From Dioscorea cayenensis subsp. rotundata (taxonomy: Eukaryota > Streptophyta > Magnoliopsida > Dioscoreales > Dioscoreaceae), in assembly GCF_009730915.1 (NCBI RefSeq), contig NC_052478.1, positions 21,866,387 to 21,930,386 of the forward strand: a stretch of DNA of 64,000 nt. The letters are read 5' to 3'. How positions within the stretch are numbered: position 1 is the stretch's first letter; every line of letters starts with the position of its first letter. Below the pieces are notes generated by a model that saw only the letters and a list, made by a program, of their open reading frames with translations, did not search any database and was not told the DNA's origin. Positions 13,862-26,223 of this stretch are shown piece after piece. Position numbers and translations under genes: made by a program.

Positions 13862-16379
13862 TTAGGTCAAAGAAGAATGATTTGGAATCTTTTTTATTAT
13901 CTGCCAGTAGAACTTCCAATCAGGATGTTTCTCTGATATAGCCGCCTGGCCAAATGGGTGGTCTCGTACATATTGTTGGGTATCATCACACATAGCCAGC
14001 CCTTCCAAATACACACGCAGATCTCCTCCAGGCCCTGGTGATAAAGTTATAAGGCTGGTCAAGGAAAATGGGAATTAATTTGAAAAAAAAATAACAAAAC
14101 TTTGTTGAAGGCTCACCTAAAGAGTTATCGTGTCTGTTGTAGAAATTGTAGGGATGGGGAAAGATACTAGTGTATGGCTGCACAATAAAAAAGATAAATA
14201 TTATCACAAAATAGCTATTTATAAGTCCAATGAAAAAAGAAAATTGACGAATGAAAGTAGCATCAATAAAAAAAAAAGAAGAAAAAAGAAAGAAAGAAAA
14301 GAAGATCATAAATTATCAGCCATAGGGCAAAAACACAGAAGAGGAAGGTATTGATACCGGGTTGCACAAGGCTTTGTAAGGAGAATCATCAATTAGTAAC
14401 GTATTTGATGAAGTATACTCTCCTATCTCCCATTGAAGATCAGGGTCCTCTTTGTTCCACAACTTCTTCAAGTCTTTTAAGACCAAAGGTTTATGCACAT
14501 TCTCAATGGTCCTAAACCCAGTAGTGGTGCATTTCGATAGGTCCTGCAAAAAGTTATATATTACCCCAGAGTCTTTTAAAGTAACTTGTAATAATTATTA
14601 GTATTAACATCTAAAGCAAAAAAACATAAAAAATTAAAAAATTTTAAAAATTAAAAAACCCAAGAATATACATAAACTATTTACTTTAGGCATTGTGATC
14701 AATAAAACTAGAATCCAATTAAAAATAGGATGGAGGTTCTCATGCAAATATACAAGCGGGTTCCCCCTTAAATTCAAGGGAAAACAATGGATAGAATTTA
14801 AGAATAGGTCCCTTTGCATCTAGGTGACTGAATATTGAAGACGAGATCAAATAAGGAGCACTTATAAAACTTCACCCAGAGGGAGACTAACCCCAATTAT
14901 TGTAGCTAGTGCTGGTCAGAGAATTTTACAGAACAGTTCCTATATTAAGATATTTAATAAGGGCTCTTTGCTTTCAATATGATCCAACAACAACAAATTT
15001 AGCTTATAAAATCATGTTATGCCTTTATAGGCCTCAACACAAGCAACAAAATTGTAGAATGAACCATATCAAGTGCATAAAAAAAATAGTGATTTTTTTT
15101 TCAAGATAGGAGGATCAATTACCCAACAAAATAAGAGCTTTTGTTTAAAATCTCCCATGAGAAAATCAACCACACTATCCACATTATACCTGCAAAAGTT
15201 TTAGAAACAAATCAATAATCCAATACAACATCATGGAGGTTCTAAAGCATGACATTGAGAAAATACTACCAAATGAGTGGAATTTCCTTCGTGAATATTC
15301 TAAATAAATGGATGACACCACAAGAAAACCGAACTCAATTCATGTAATGATTTGAAGGCATACCTTACTCTAGAGGACCAGACACCAATATTGAATCTTT
15401 CAAAGCAAAACTTCAGAAAATCATCACAGAAGGGTCTTTTAAAAACTGAAATAGAAAACACACATCAGCAACAAGTAATTGGAAAATAGAACACCCCATC
15501 ATATCAGTGAGAAATCATACGTGATTTTCCTCTGATCCTTATATCAGCCTTATGAGCTTTACGAGGATCAGACAAAATATCTGCAAGCAGTCCATTCAAA
15601 TCAAGGACAAGCAACTTTTGTCTGGGCAAACTAATTACTGCTCTTTCTGGCTGCATGATCATTGTTTCCAGCTTCTTATCTTTGTTCATCAAACCCAATG
15701 AAGAAGCATGGTCAACGCCACGGTTTCTCATTGAAGAAAAAGAATTTCCCCTCTTTCGCCAGACAATAATTTCTTCATCACAGCGTACATCTGAAGTATC
15801 TGAAGTACTGTCTTCATGAGTATTTCGTACCATATTTTGAGCACCAATGGTATTTATCAAAGCACACTTCTTCATAGAAAAATTACCAGATGGCTTGTCC
15901 TCGAGGACATTGGAGACTGCTTGGAATGAGAAACAGCCTTCTTCCTCATACAATGGGAACATGGGATTATTTTTGTTAATTGGTATGTTTAAAGTTACAT
16001 GATCACTTGCAATTTTTCTAACTGGTGGTGGGGGCAACTTTAACTTCTCCAGGCGATCAGATGAGAGCGTTTCTAAATTTTCTTTTGGAGAAACAACAGA
16101 GATATCTGGAACATTATCGAACTCAACTAGTAACTTTCCATTGTCGTGCATATGCGACTTTTGCAATTCTTTATTCACTTTGCTTTTTGCAACCCACCTG
16201 TTCTTTCCCACAGTAGTTTCCTTTCCAGAAATAGAATCCTCAACATGTATCATAACTTGTAACTTGTTGTCAGGTGTATCTTCATGGATCTGTTGAACGA
16301 TACAGTCCAAGCTTTTATCAATCTCCTTTAGCTTGACCTCCTTAATTTCCACTGGCTCAACATATGACTTTGAATCCAT
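13862..16379 (-). CDS. FCP1/SCP-like HAD-superfamily protein with a DxN active-site variant
   Basis: Six coding exons: 15521-16379, 15364-15445, 15123-15189, 14358-14543, 14117-14177 and 13862-14034. They total 1,428 bases (475 residues) with all phases agreeing. Residues 1-250 form a low-complexity, poorly conserved N-terminal region. The HAD/FCP1-homology domain starts near residue 254 (KLLVLDLNGLLADI) and continues through RPFCDDFLKFC, IGVWSSRV, KPLVLKDLKKLW and NTLLIDDSPYKAL to YWQIIKK. FCP1/SCP enzymes dephosphorylate Ser/Thr of the RNA polymerase II tail using a DxDx(T/V) motif. Here the motif is D260-L-N262-G-L, so the first (nucleophile) Asp is kept and the second (acid/base) Asp is Asn, while the Lys and DD motifs remain. 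As I recall, DxNGLL variants recur in plant members, so substrate and even activity are open. The ATG at 16379 is the first in frame. A 5' UTR intron (about 16,422-17,127) is likely, with CAG|GTGATG at 17,128. Confidence 0.85.
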
Positions 16380-17610
16380 CTCAAGAGAGGTGTTGCTATG
16401 ATTTTGAAAAATATCTAAAACGCTGAATCAAACAACATTCATCAGTTCTCATACTGCATCATTTTAAACACAACATAACTGTATATCATAGAATTTCACA
16501 TGTAAAAGGTCAATGCTTGACACCAAAAGGAACTGCCAAAGTTCATTCTGAACTTATCCTATCTCGCATTAAGTTCTTTATTCGTAACTCATCAACAAAG
16601 ACTCCTTTTTCATAAATGCCCAAGAACTACCCTTTTTACTTCATCATCTTTGAAGAACTTCAAACACAACTAAAGGAATTAAATTTCTCCTCATAGATCT
16701 AAAAGACAACCAAATCGAAAGGAGAGGATAAAAGCATGCCTTTGCTGGCCAAAAAAAATAAAATAAAATAAAAATTACTAATTTAAATCAGTAAAAATCA
16801 ATCTTTTCGATTATCAGTCAAAAATGAATCTTTATTACTCCACAAATGCAATAAAAATCCATCCTTTCCTGCAACCCCTTCAATAAAAATTCTGAAACAA
16901 TGAAGTTATTAATAGTAAATCACAATTCAACATCAACCACTGCACAAATGATTTCTCACCATAAAATCTCAAAGAAAACCATCAAACTCGAGCTTTATTA
17001 GAATTTAGAACCAAAGATGATGTCTAAAAGGTCAAAAGCAAAGCATTCAAACAAAATCGCAGGTTATCAATGAATCAAAAACCTAAAAAACAATATCGAA
17101 TTAGATTAGAAACGAGAGAACATCACCTGAATCAAAATCTCTTCGCCTTCTTTCCATGAATCGGATGGTCTTCTCCGAACGAGGAATCATTCACGCGGGT
17201 TTTAATAGCTTTTCTGGTCAGCAAGCAAGCCCCACGAGCACTGAAACGCATAACTTGTCCCTCTTCCCAATGTTTAAGTATCGTGATCCTAAAGTATAAG
17301 GACAACAATTTGTTTGCCGTACGATTCCCTAGAGATGGTGACAAATCCATATCGCGAGATAGTTGCTTTAAGATGTGAATTTTAAAGTGATAATTAAATA
17401 TCAACCGTTGATCACTGTGAACGCTGTTTAAGATCGCACAGCTGATCAGTATAAATGAGACTGGTTCTTATATCAATCGGTGTGAAAGATTGGGCCTTTT
17501 TAGCGTTGCTGGAGAAGGGCTAGGGTTAGGGTTTTGGGAGCGTTACTACCGATCCCAGAGCTCAATCCCCCCTCTCTCTCTCTTCCTGATCTTTGTCTCT
17601 CCTTGTTGAC
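16380..17610. promoter_or_regulatory. Divergent promoter region between the HAD gene and eIF3m
   Basis: This contains the inferred 5' UTR intron and exon of the minus-strand HAD gene and a shared upstream region. On the plus strand TGGGCC (17,491-17,496, site II) and a double telo-box AGGGTTAGGGTTT (17,522-17,534) lie just upstream of the eIF3m start. That is the usual arrangement for a translation-factor gene. Confidence 0.55.
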
Positions 17611-20600
17611 ATGGCGACTGTTGTGCCCACCTCCGATGAGGATCCCGTCCTCGCTGTTGTTCGTTTCACTTCCGAGCTCTCCTGGGCGGATGCCGGCCCT
17701 GAGGTATTGTTTCTTTTATTCGCTGTTTATGCTTTTTCCTGTGTTAAAGATCTGATTTTGTTGGTTTTTATGTGATTCCTGGTTGTGTTTTTGCTAGTCT
17801 TTATCAATTGCTTGAAAAATATGTGGTTTTCTCTTAAAAAGTTTTGCTTTTATGTCTAATTTTTGATATGTCATTATTGGGAATTGTTGTTTAATTCATT
17901 GTGTAGATTTCTTGTCGCTGATTAAAAATGGCCTATGTATGGACAGCTTATCTAGAATAATATTATGATATTGTGTGTAAAAATTGGTTGTTTATGGTTG
18001 AAAATCCTTGTTTATTAAATAAGCTGTATTTAGAATCGTACTTCATTGAAAATCTTGGTTTATGTTTCTCTCTTGGATTTTATAGCCTTATAAATAGCAT
18101 GTCATGCTCTAGTTTGGTTGACTGTTGTCATTTGTTTTGTTTGGCTGGTTTTTCTTACAAGTTGTACTAGGTGATGTTTTTGTATGTTATTTCATTATGG
18201 CTAAAAGATGTTGATTGTAGGTTTTTTTTTTTGGTTATTTTGATACTTTTTTTTTTGGGGGGGTAGGTTGCAGAACCTCAGGTGACTCGACTTTGCATGG
18301 AAGCCCAAGAATGCCTAGTAATTGGCGGATGGTTAGATCTGGTTTCTCTCATGCTTACATCAGCCGACTTAATCATACAACGTGTAGCTGAGAAAGGTAA
18401 ACAGTTGGTTATAATTGTATTGGTCAGTGGTTGCAGCGGAATAAGCTTTTATAGGATGTCTAGATTTAACAATTCAGTGCTTACCACTGAATGTCTGTTG
18501 TTTGCAACTATAGAAAGTTTTAAGTTTCCTGAAGCTGGTGAATCAGGTGAATTTTTGCTAAAAATTTGATTTTTTGCAATTTATAGATCTAGAGTGCATA
18601 TACACTGTAATATGCAGTCTTGTGTCAAGAGCTAGTAGTCCAGATGAAGCATTGGAGATGGCTAAGCTTATAACTTCAAAAATTATTCAGCATCCAAATG
18701 ATAAGCCTGCATTGCGGTTGAAGCTGTAAGGCTGATAAATTTTGTCCTTAAAGTCTTTTCCTAAGCTCATCTCTTATTGTTTGTCATGCTTCGAGCAGCT
18801 TGTTCAATCTATACAATCTATTAGAGAACCCATATAGCAAGTTCTTTGTTTACATGAAAGCGCTAGACTTGGCAGCTAGTGGAAAAGTTACTGAAAGCAT
18901 CATTCAGTCTTTCAAAAAGATTGATTGCTTTTTAGAAGAATGGAATATTGGAATAGTGGATCAGAGAAATCTTTTTCTCAGTATATCTAACATCTTGAAG
19001 GACAACAAAAGGTACACAGCGCAATAGTAATATTGGGTATTTCTTATGCCTAGTTTTCTTGATAAACTTACTTTGTCATTATATGCAGCACGGCAAAAGA
19101 TTCTTTTACTTTCCTAACAAGGTATTTAGCTACCTTTTCGGGTGATGATGAGGAATCATATACCATGAATGATGCTAAAGAGGAAGCAGTACGTGCTATT
19201 ATTGAGTTTGTGAAATCTCCAGATATGTTTCAGGTATCACATTACAGATTTGGTTTTTGCTATCAGTTGCATAATGATGAATTGAAAATGTACCTCTGAT
19301 TTCTTTCCTAGCTTATACCATTTTACTGAAAGCAATCTGGTTATCAGCAATATACCGTGGAAAATCAAATACCAAGATGGTTTCCGGGAACTAGGAATAT
19401 TTCATTAAACTCTGTTGAGTGTCTCTGTGTTCTGATTCCTAGTAATCACATGATAGCCAAATTGTTTGAAAGTTTGAGTTCCATTTGCACCTCATTGATC
19501 AACCTTTTGAACCGTTAAGAGTTGTTTTTTCCCCTTAGTTCTTCATTAGTTAATTAAACTTTGTATATCATGTTGGTGCTATTATGGTCTAGTTTTGGAA
19601 CTTTTACATGTGTCCTCACAAGGCAAGTTATACTTCAAAAATTACCCTCTACATGTATATATATATATATGGTGATATTGATTTTTTCCCCAAATTTGTG
19701 ATCTTGCAGTGTGATTTGCTTGACATGCCTGCTGTTGGACAACTGGAGAATGATGAAAAATATACTTTGATTTACCAGCTTCTTAAAATTTTTCTCACAC
19801 ATAGACTAGATGCCTACTTAGATTTCCAGTCTGCAAATTCTGCTTTACTCAAGAGTTATGGTATGTTGCTTCCCACCTTTTTATTGCTGCTTTAATTATG
19901 CTGTATCTACTTATGGTACTTACATCACTCTGCAGGTCTTGTTAATGAGGATTGTGTCACAAAAATGAGGTTGATGTCATTGATCGACCTCAGTTCCAAT
20001 GCTTCTGGTGAAATTCCATATTCTCATATCAAAGATGCACTCCAGGTAGTTCTCTAATTCACTGTTACCTCTTCTAAAATAGTGTACCCAATAACATACC
20101 AATCTCTGAGGATTTAATATTGTTGCAGATCACAGATGATGAGGTGGAGTATTGGGTGGTAAAAGCAATTACCTCCAAAGTCCTCAATTGCAAGATGGAC
20201 CAGCTGAACCAACTTGTGATTGTCAGGTAATTACTATCGTGATTATTATGAAGTTATTCTTCTTGAATCCATAATCTTGTCTGTTATATTTAAACATCTC
20301 ATTCCTGTTCTGCAGCCGACGCACGGAACGGGTGTTTGGACCTGCACAGTGGCAAGCTCTCCGTTCAAAGCTTGGCATTTGGAGGGTAAATCTTCGAACT
20401 CTGATTTTGCTGAACTACCTTTTTTCCATTGTTGTTTGACATGTTTAATGTTTTACAAATTTACAGTGTTTCATCATTTGGTATGTATTTTTTCAAAAAA
20501 GTTAATCTTGTTTCTTTCCGATTTTTAGGACAATATTGCGGGTGCCATCAACACCATTCAATCTAAGAAGATATCTGAAGATGGAATTCAAGCATCACAA

Positions 20601-20618
20601 GCAATGACGATTCGTTAA
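17611..20618 (+). CDS. EIF3M: Eukaryotic translation initiation factor 3 subunit m
   Basis: Subunit of the eIF3 complex, which scaffolds 43S pre-initiation complex assembly in the cytosol. Ten coding exons: 17611-17703, 18267-18396, 18587-18725, 18799-19011, 19089-19233, 19710-19860, 19936-20045, 20129-20226, 20316-20385 and 20529-20618. They total 1,239 bases (412 residues), normal for plant eIF3m. The N-terminal helical region (MATVVPTSDEDPVLAVVRFT) is followed by the PCI domain (roughly residues 215-370), including SLIDLSSNASGEIPYSHIKD and the winged-helix part DDEVEYWVVKAITSKVLNCK, with the RVFGPAQWQALRSKLGIWR segment after it. All introns are GT-AG and phases agree. No frame break is seen. 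Confidence 0.96.
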
Positions 20619-21199
20619 ATTACCAACCTGGCTTGTTTTTTTGTTATTTAAGAACACTTTGGAGTTAAATTGTCCATGTTGTAGGGTGGCAATTAATTAT
20701 ATATTTTTTCCGTAGATCTTAAGATGAGAACCCTAATGGAGTTCAACTCCTTAAAATTTTTGTTAACATTCTTGGATACTATTATGTGAGGGTTGGCTGT
20801 CTTGTAGACTAGGGGATTGCATTTCTCCTATTTTTCTTTGTTTTTGGTTCAAAAATCATTTTACTCTGAGAATTTATGTTAATATTATCAAGGGAGTATT
20901 TGAAATTTTATTGTATTTCTTTTAAAATAGATTTAATTGTTTATTTGATCTGCCAAAGTTTTTATTTATCTGTCTTCACAGGCTAACAAAGGGGTAAAAT
21001 TTGCATATCCTACAAAATAGATGATCAATATTCTCTGAGAAAAGATCTATAGTTATGCTTATTTTCAAGTGTTTTTACAGATGAGCTATGAGACTAATCT
21101 GTAACAGTTATTGTTAACAAATGAATTGGTTAAAAGAAAATTCACTTAATCAAAGCATGAAAGATGCTAAACATGAAGAGTATTAAACTTTGTTTCCAA
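20619..21199. other. Convergent spacer between eIF3m and RBL12
   Basis: Two 3' UTRs meet here. The sequence is AT-rich and no further element was recognised. Confidence 0.5.
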
Positions 21200-24100
21200 T
21201 CAGATCCAATGCTTCAATCTAGCAAACACAAGAGCAGCAACCACAGCACCCCCTAGATGAGCTGATCCTGATATGTGTTCATCTCCCTGGACAAGACAAC
21301 GACGAAGCGATAAATCCATGTATCTCCGATCAACCGAATTAGTACAAAGATGCTATTAAAAAATGCTTACCTTCTTAATCCTCCATAAATCACTTCCAAT
21401 CAGTATTGCTCCCTGGCATTATAAACCAAAAGATTTAGTCCATAAGTTGCATGAATGATATAGCACTGTTTTGTATTAAGCTTGAGAGTTCCAGCTCACC
21501 ATTAACATTGCAGGAACAGGTATGATGAGGTTTACATAGTATATGTTCTTTGGAAAAAGAAATATATCAAGCAGAATGATTGAATTAACAGCTGCACTAG
21601 CCCCCTGCATAACACGATAAATATTGCACGTTATTTATTCAGCGAGTGTCACTATGACGATGATCTGAATATATAATTACAGGATAGCAAGAATCTGAGA
21701 TTTTCACTCAATTGTATATTGATAGATGGAAGGTGATTACTGATTAGAAAGGCAAGGAGATACTTTGCAGTTAGGAAAGGTGAAGCAATTCTAGTTTAGT
21801 AGCAGTCTAATGGGATCACATACCAGGCCGGCAATTCTTGAACTATGCCATCTTTGCAAGCTCTGAAAATTTCAGAGGAGATTGGAAATTAGAAATTGTA
21901 TGATTGGGATAATGCTATTGAGAAAAATCTCATTAAAAACCAGTGGAACATAATTGAAAGATACTGCATCATGAATACCAAAGAGAGTATCTTGATATTG
22001 TTCTGTGGTTGCATATTTTACCTCGGATGATGAAGCAGTTATGGCTCCATGTACCAAGAAGAATATTGATCCACCCAGTGCTCCTGCTAAGTACAATTTC
22101 AGTAGAAATTCAGGCCCAAACAGCCTTGAAATCTGGGAGTTTGACAAACAAAACCAGGTAATCAGCAACAAGTTAATTGCATGAAAGTTTCATTAAAAAG
22201 ATTGGTCACAAAGAGAGATCAGCTTTTGCACATAAAAATGTGACTGGTATTCCAGGCATACTAGAAACAACAACAAAGTCAATTAGTGCAAGAGCAGAAT
22301 AAAAATCACACATCTAACCTAAGGCCCTTCATCAATCTCATAAGATATAGAATAAATAAAAAACATTTGACTTTTTACTTTAATACTTCCTGCTAATTTA
22401 TAATAACAATTCTAATGTCTTCCCAAGTTATTTGAAAGCCACAGAAGTCTAGAAATCCTATGGATGCAGTATATATCATCAAACAAGAAACTTTTCACAG
22501 CATTGCAAACGAAGTCTGCCGCTATTGCTGGATGTTGAACAAAAGCTCATGTTCCCATGGGGCCATAGTAAATACTTGATACTCACTCAATACATATCCT
22601 GGACTGGGGAGTTATATTCATAAATTTTGTTCACAATATAAAATGAAATAAAATGGTGATACAATAGTTGATGAGAAATCCTTCTTCTTATATATTATTG
22701 ATACACAATGTTGACCCACACTATTTATTCATATTCTGTCCTTGACCTAAGTGTGCTCAATAACCAGAAAGAAAATAGATTAACAAGAAAAAAGCATAAG
22801 GGCATCAAGAGATCTTACACTTGTACCCAAAGAAGTAGAGACCAATCATGTTTGTGACAAGGTGGTCAAGATCCGCATGGCTGAATGCACTTGTGATCAA
22901 TGTGTGCCATCGCCCACTTTTGAAATTATCCAGTGAAATCTGCACATGCAAATACTCATGGCTATAATGGAAAATGAAACAAGTAATAATTGACTAAAAA
23001 ATGCACAAAACAAGTATTATCTTAATGCTTTAGATGAAGTACTAACCATAAAATGTTTCCTCATAAATGTCGGGTCTGCAATTCTCCATAAGAAAAAAAC
23101 AGCAACATTAGCTCCAATCAAGCTCAAAACTGCTCCCTCAGGGGTTGGTAGCGCATAGCCCCTACACAAAGAAGTTATAAGAAATTTTTACTCATGATAA
23201 CCCACCACCGGATCTTTACAATTAAGTCTCACTAACTACAAGTTCATTTACGACAACAAAGTATTATATATGATTCTGGACAAGATTAATATCAACTCAA
23301 TACTTAACTATCAACATAATATTGGTTACAAGTAACAACTAGCACTATCAAAATTGCACAAAACACACTTGGACTTATTCCGCTTAAAGCAATAAAAAAA
23401 TCAGCACTCAACAGAAGCAGCTCCACCAACTTGAATTTTTCTAACAGGAAGGAGAACATAATCATCCTGCCACATTCTACCATAATCTTCTCATTTTTCC
23501 AAGAACAAATACTTTTCTTCCTGCCGTGTCACATGAAAATTTACGTCGATCATTACATTCTAAGGAATGGCGTCCTTGCTTGAAAGAACTTGCAAATAAA
23601 TCATCAGTGTTCTGGGAATTCAGAGTTTGCATCCTCATCTTCACACCATTACTCACTCCTAAAAACACTAAAAAAGTGCATTGAAAAGCACCCTAAACTA
23701 AGCCATCACCATTCTCAACTTCAAGCATCAACCCCAACCAAATGACCTTTATAACCAAATGGTTCTAAATTCAAAATTCCAGACCAAAAAAACCTATCAT
23801 CTTTGTTCTAAGGATTAAATAAAACCTAAATAGGAATGGCTTTCTCGAGAGACAATAGAGTACCAAAAATAATTATCTCAAAAATCCCAACTTTACGACC
23901 ATTTGCTAAAAGAGAAACCAAGTACACTACCAGAAACTCCAGGGAGAAGAGAAGAGCCTCCGGGGGTCGAAGCTTCGTCGCTGCAACGATGCCCTCAAAG
24001 ACTGAAGCCCTTGATCCACGACGCTATCAAGGGAAACCGAGAACCGAGTTCTCGTCAACACCCACTTCGACACATTCGGGGATCCGAAAAACCCAAACAA

Positions 24101-24272
24101 TCCTGAAGATCCAGGGCTCTTCCAAGAGCTCCATGGGAGGCGAGCGGCGGCGGCGGAGGAGTCGGAAGAGGAGGAGAGAACACGGCCTCGAGATACGTGA
24201 GAGGAGATGAAGGGGCTTGAAGATTGGTGCTTTCCGAAGGAGGTGCTTCAGGGGGAGTAGTAGCTTCCGCAT
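21200..24272 (-). CDS. RBL12: Mitochondrial rhomboid-like protease (RBL12 type), two apparent frame breaks
   Basis: Intramembrane serine protease of the PARL/RBL12 type, expected in the mitochondrial inner membrane. Exons: 23931-24272, 23047-23161, 22819-22939, 22022-22132, 21824-21862, 21500-21604, 21371-21412 and 21200-21286. Segments in order are GYALPTPEGAVLSLIGANVA, ISLDNFKSGRWHTLITSAFS, FGPEFLLKLYLAGALGGS, the nucleophile motif GASAAVNSIILLDIF and the catalytic His motif GSAHLGGA, so the Ser-His dyad is present. Two oddities are seen. Exon 3 is 121 bases where 120 are needed; the expected YFFGTS followed by ISRLFGPEF appears if one base (near 22,825) is extra. In exon 1 the only good start (MRKLLLPLKHLLRKAP, arginine-rich as in a presequence) is one frame off from the part that splices correctly into exon 2, and the in-frame part has no ATG. 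The gene is probably intact in the plant. Confidence 0.85.
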
Positions 24273-24508
24273 CTCGTCTCACTTTGCTTCACTTCGTTCC
24301 TCTGCTTCGTATTTCCATTAATGGCGTCTTCAAAAGCTTGCAGTGTTTACATAAAGATCCTTTTTATCTTTCATTTTTCATAAAAAAAGTCCTTTTACGG
24401 AGGGGTTTATATAAATTTTAAAGTTTCAGGGAGCTTTTGATAATTTTTTTCCCTCTCTCTATATATATATAAAATTTCTTTTTTTTTCCCCCAAAAAAAG
24501 AAAAAATC
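24273..24508. promoter_or_regulatory. Short shared promoter between RBL12 and the mTERF gene
   Basis: Only 236 bases separate the two divergent start codons. The segment is pyrimidine-rich with a TA run (about 24,460). Both products are organelle-directed, so co-regulation from one bidirectional promoter is plausible but unproven. Confidence 0.45.
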
Positions 24509-25900
24509 ATGGCGATTGTTAGGGTTTTAGTTCGGCACTCCATCCATCGAATTCCATTCAAAACTTCTCGAGTTTCATCGTCTCCATTTTTAGGAGTTCA
24601 ATCTTTCTCCAAAGCTGCTAATCTTTCTGGAATAATCCCGTTGGAATTCACTGGAATTCCTCAATCCTCAGATCGGACCTTATTTTCGAATCTTTTGCAG
24701 AGGTTCGGGTTCCCGCAATCCCAATCCTACGAGTTTGTTCAAAAAAATCGGTTTTTGTTGGATGGTTCCTGCGCTTCAGATGTTGAGAAATGTGTTGAGA
24801 TTCTCTTGTCCTTGGGCTTTCTCTGATAAATCCCTTGTATCGATCCTCTCTTGTAACCCTAGACTTTCTGGAGTTAGGGTTTCTTGAGAAAATGGCAATT
24901 AGGGGTTTATGGAAATGGGGTTTCAAACAATTCCACCTTCTTTAGTTCAGAATGTTCTTGAACAAGCCGGAAGGTTCCATTTTGAGCCAGAAGCCCTCCG
25001 TTCCATGGTATTGGAACTGAGAAATTTGGGATTCAGTGATGATACTGTGATTAGGGTATTGCAACGTTGGCCGTTGGTTTTTCTCAGAGCTTCAGTGCAT
25101 GTAAGCAATAAAGTTGAGTTCTTGAAGGGATTTGGGTTGAAAAACGCTGAGATTGATCATATCTGCCATGCTTATCCAGATTTCTTAGCATTTGGCATTG
25201 AGAATAGATTGAAACCCTTTGTTTGAGGAGTTCAGAGATCTCGGATTCAGCCGGAATGAGGTCTGGAAGGTGCTAATGAAGAACCCGAGGCTTCTTCTTG
25301 GAATGGAAGTCGGAGAATTGTCTCGCTGTGTGGACTTGATCAAGAGCTTGAAATGCAGAATGGCAATCAAATTGAAGATTTTATCCAAAGGTCCTCTCAA
25401 TGCTGCCATTGATACGAAACTCAGAGTGGACTGTTTGTGCAGGCATGGGCTGATACGAAGAGACGCCTTCAAAGTTTTGGCTGTTGAGCCAAGGTCAATC
25501 TTGTATGAATTGGAGGATGTAGAAAAGAAGATCGAGTTTTTATTGGACAAGCTTGGATTTAGCATTGAATGTCTCGCGGAATGTCCCGAGTATTTGGGTG
25601 TCAATTTTGAGAAAGAAGATAATGCCGCGTTACAATGTTGTTGAACATCTCAAGTCCAAGGGTGCTCTTGAATTTGAGGTAGGATTGAAGCATCTGGTAA
25701 AGCTCAGTAGGCACAAGTTCTACAATTTGCTTGTGAAGCCGTACCCAGAATGTGAAGAGATGTTCGGGGGACTAAAGAAAGAAGTACAAGTTAAAGCCAG
25801 ACATCCGGCAGGATTGTGGAAGCTGTTTAAGCCACCAAAGTTCTCCAATTCGGCGGAGGATGTGAGGAACATGAAGTTGTTCATGGAGTCTCTATTTTAG
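24509..25900 (+). CDS. mTERF-family organellar protein, single exon, frame broken about five times in this sequence
   Basis: mTERF proteins bind organellar nucleic acid through helical MTERF repeats and act in transcription or intron processing. The reading starts MAIVRVLVRHSIHRIPFKTS, a likely targeting peptide, and includes QSYEFVQKNRFLLD, IPPSLVQNVLEQAGRFHFEP, FSRNEVWKVLMKNPRLLLG, FEVGLKHLVKLSRHKFYNL and the family C-terminus HPAGLWKLFKPPKF. These parts lie in successive frames. The breaks fall at short runs: TTT 24,818-24,820, TTT 24,865-24,867, near GGGG 24,902-24,905 (opposite sign), TTT 25,219-25,221 and AAA 25,612-25,614. Net shift is three, so the total (1,392 bases) is still a multiple of three. 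No premature stop by substitution was noticed. Either a very young pseudogene or, more likely, consensus errors in a working gene. Confidence 0.85.
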
Positions 25901-26223
25901 CTAGAAATTGATATTTCTGAGATATGGCATTGATCGGAACATGTTACGATCCAAGTGTTACTGATTGAATGAATTCTAAGGTGACTTCTGGAACATGAGT
26001 TTCAGTTGAGGTGTGCAGTAGAATTGCTCTTACTCCTCCTGATTAAGGGAATGGTCGGAGGATGCGCGAAACAATTGTTTTGTTTACGAGGCCTTTGATC
26101 TGTCAAGAAATCCAGATTTATGCGGGAGATCAAAGAATATCAGTTCATCACAATGTTTGGAGATTTGCAGCAGAATGTCTGCACTCCTGAAGTGAATCTC
26201 TCATCTGTGGTAATCTGTTTATT
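25901..26223. other. mTERF 3' flank
   Basis: Presumed 3' UTR and flank of the mTERF gene; no element recognised. Confidence 0.4.
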
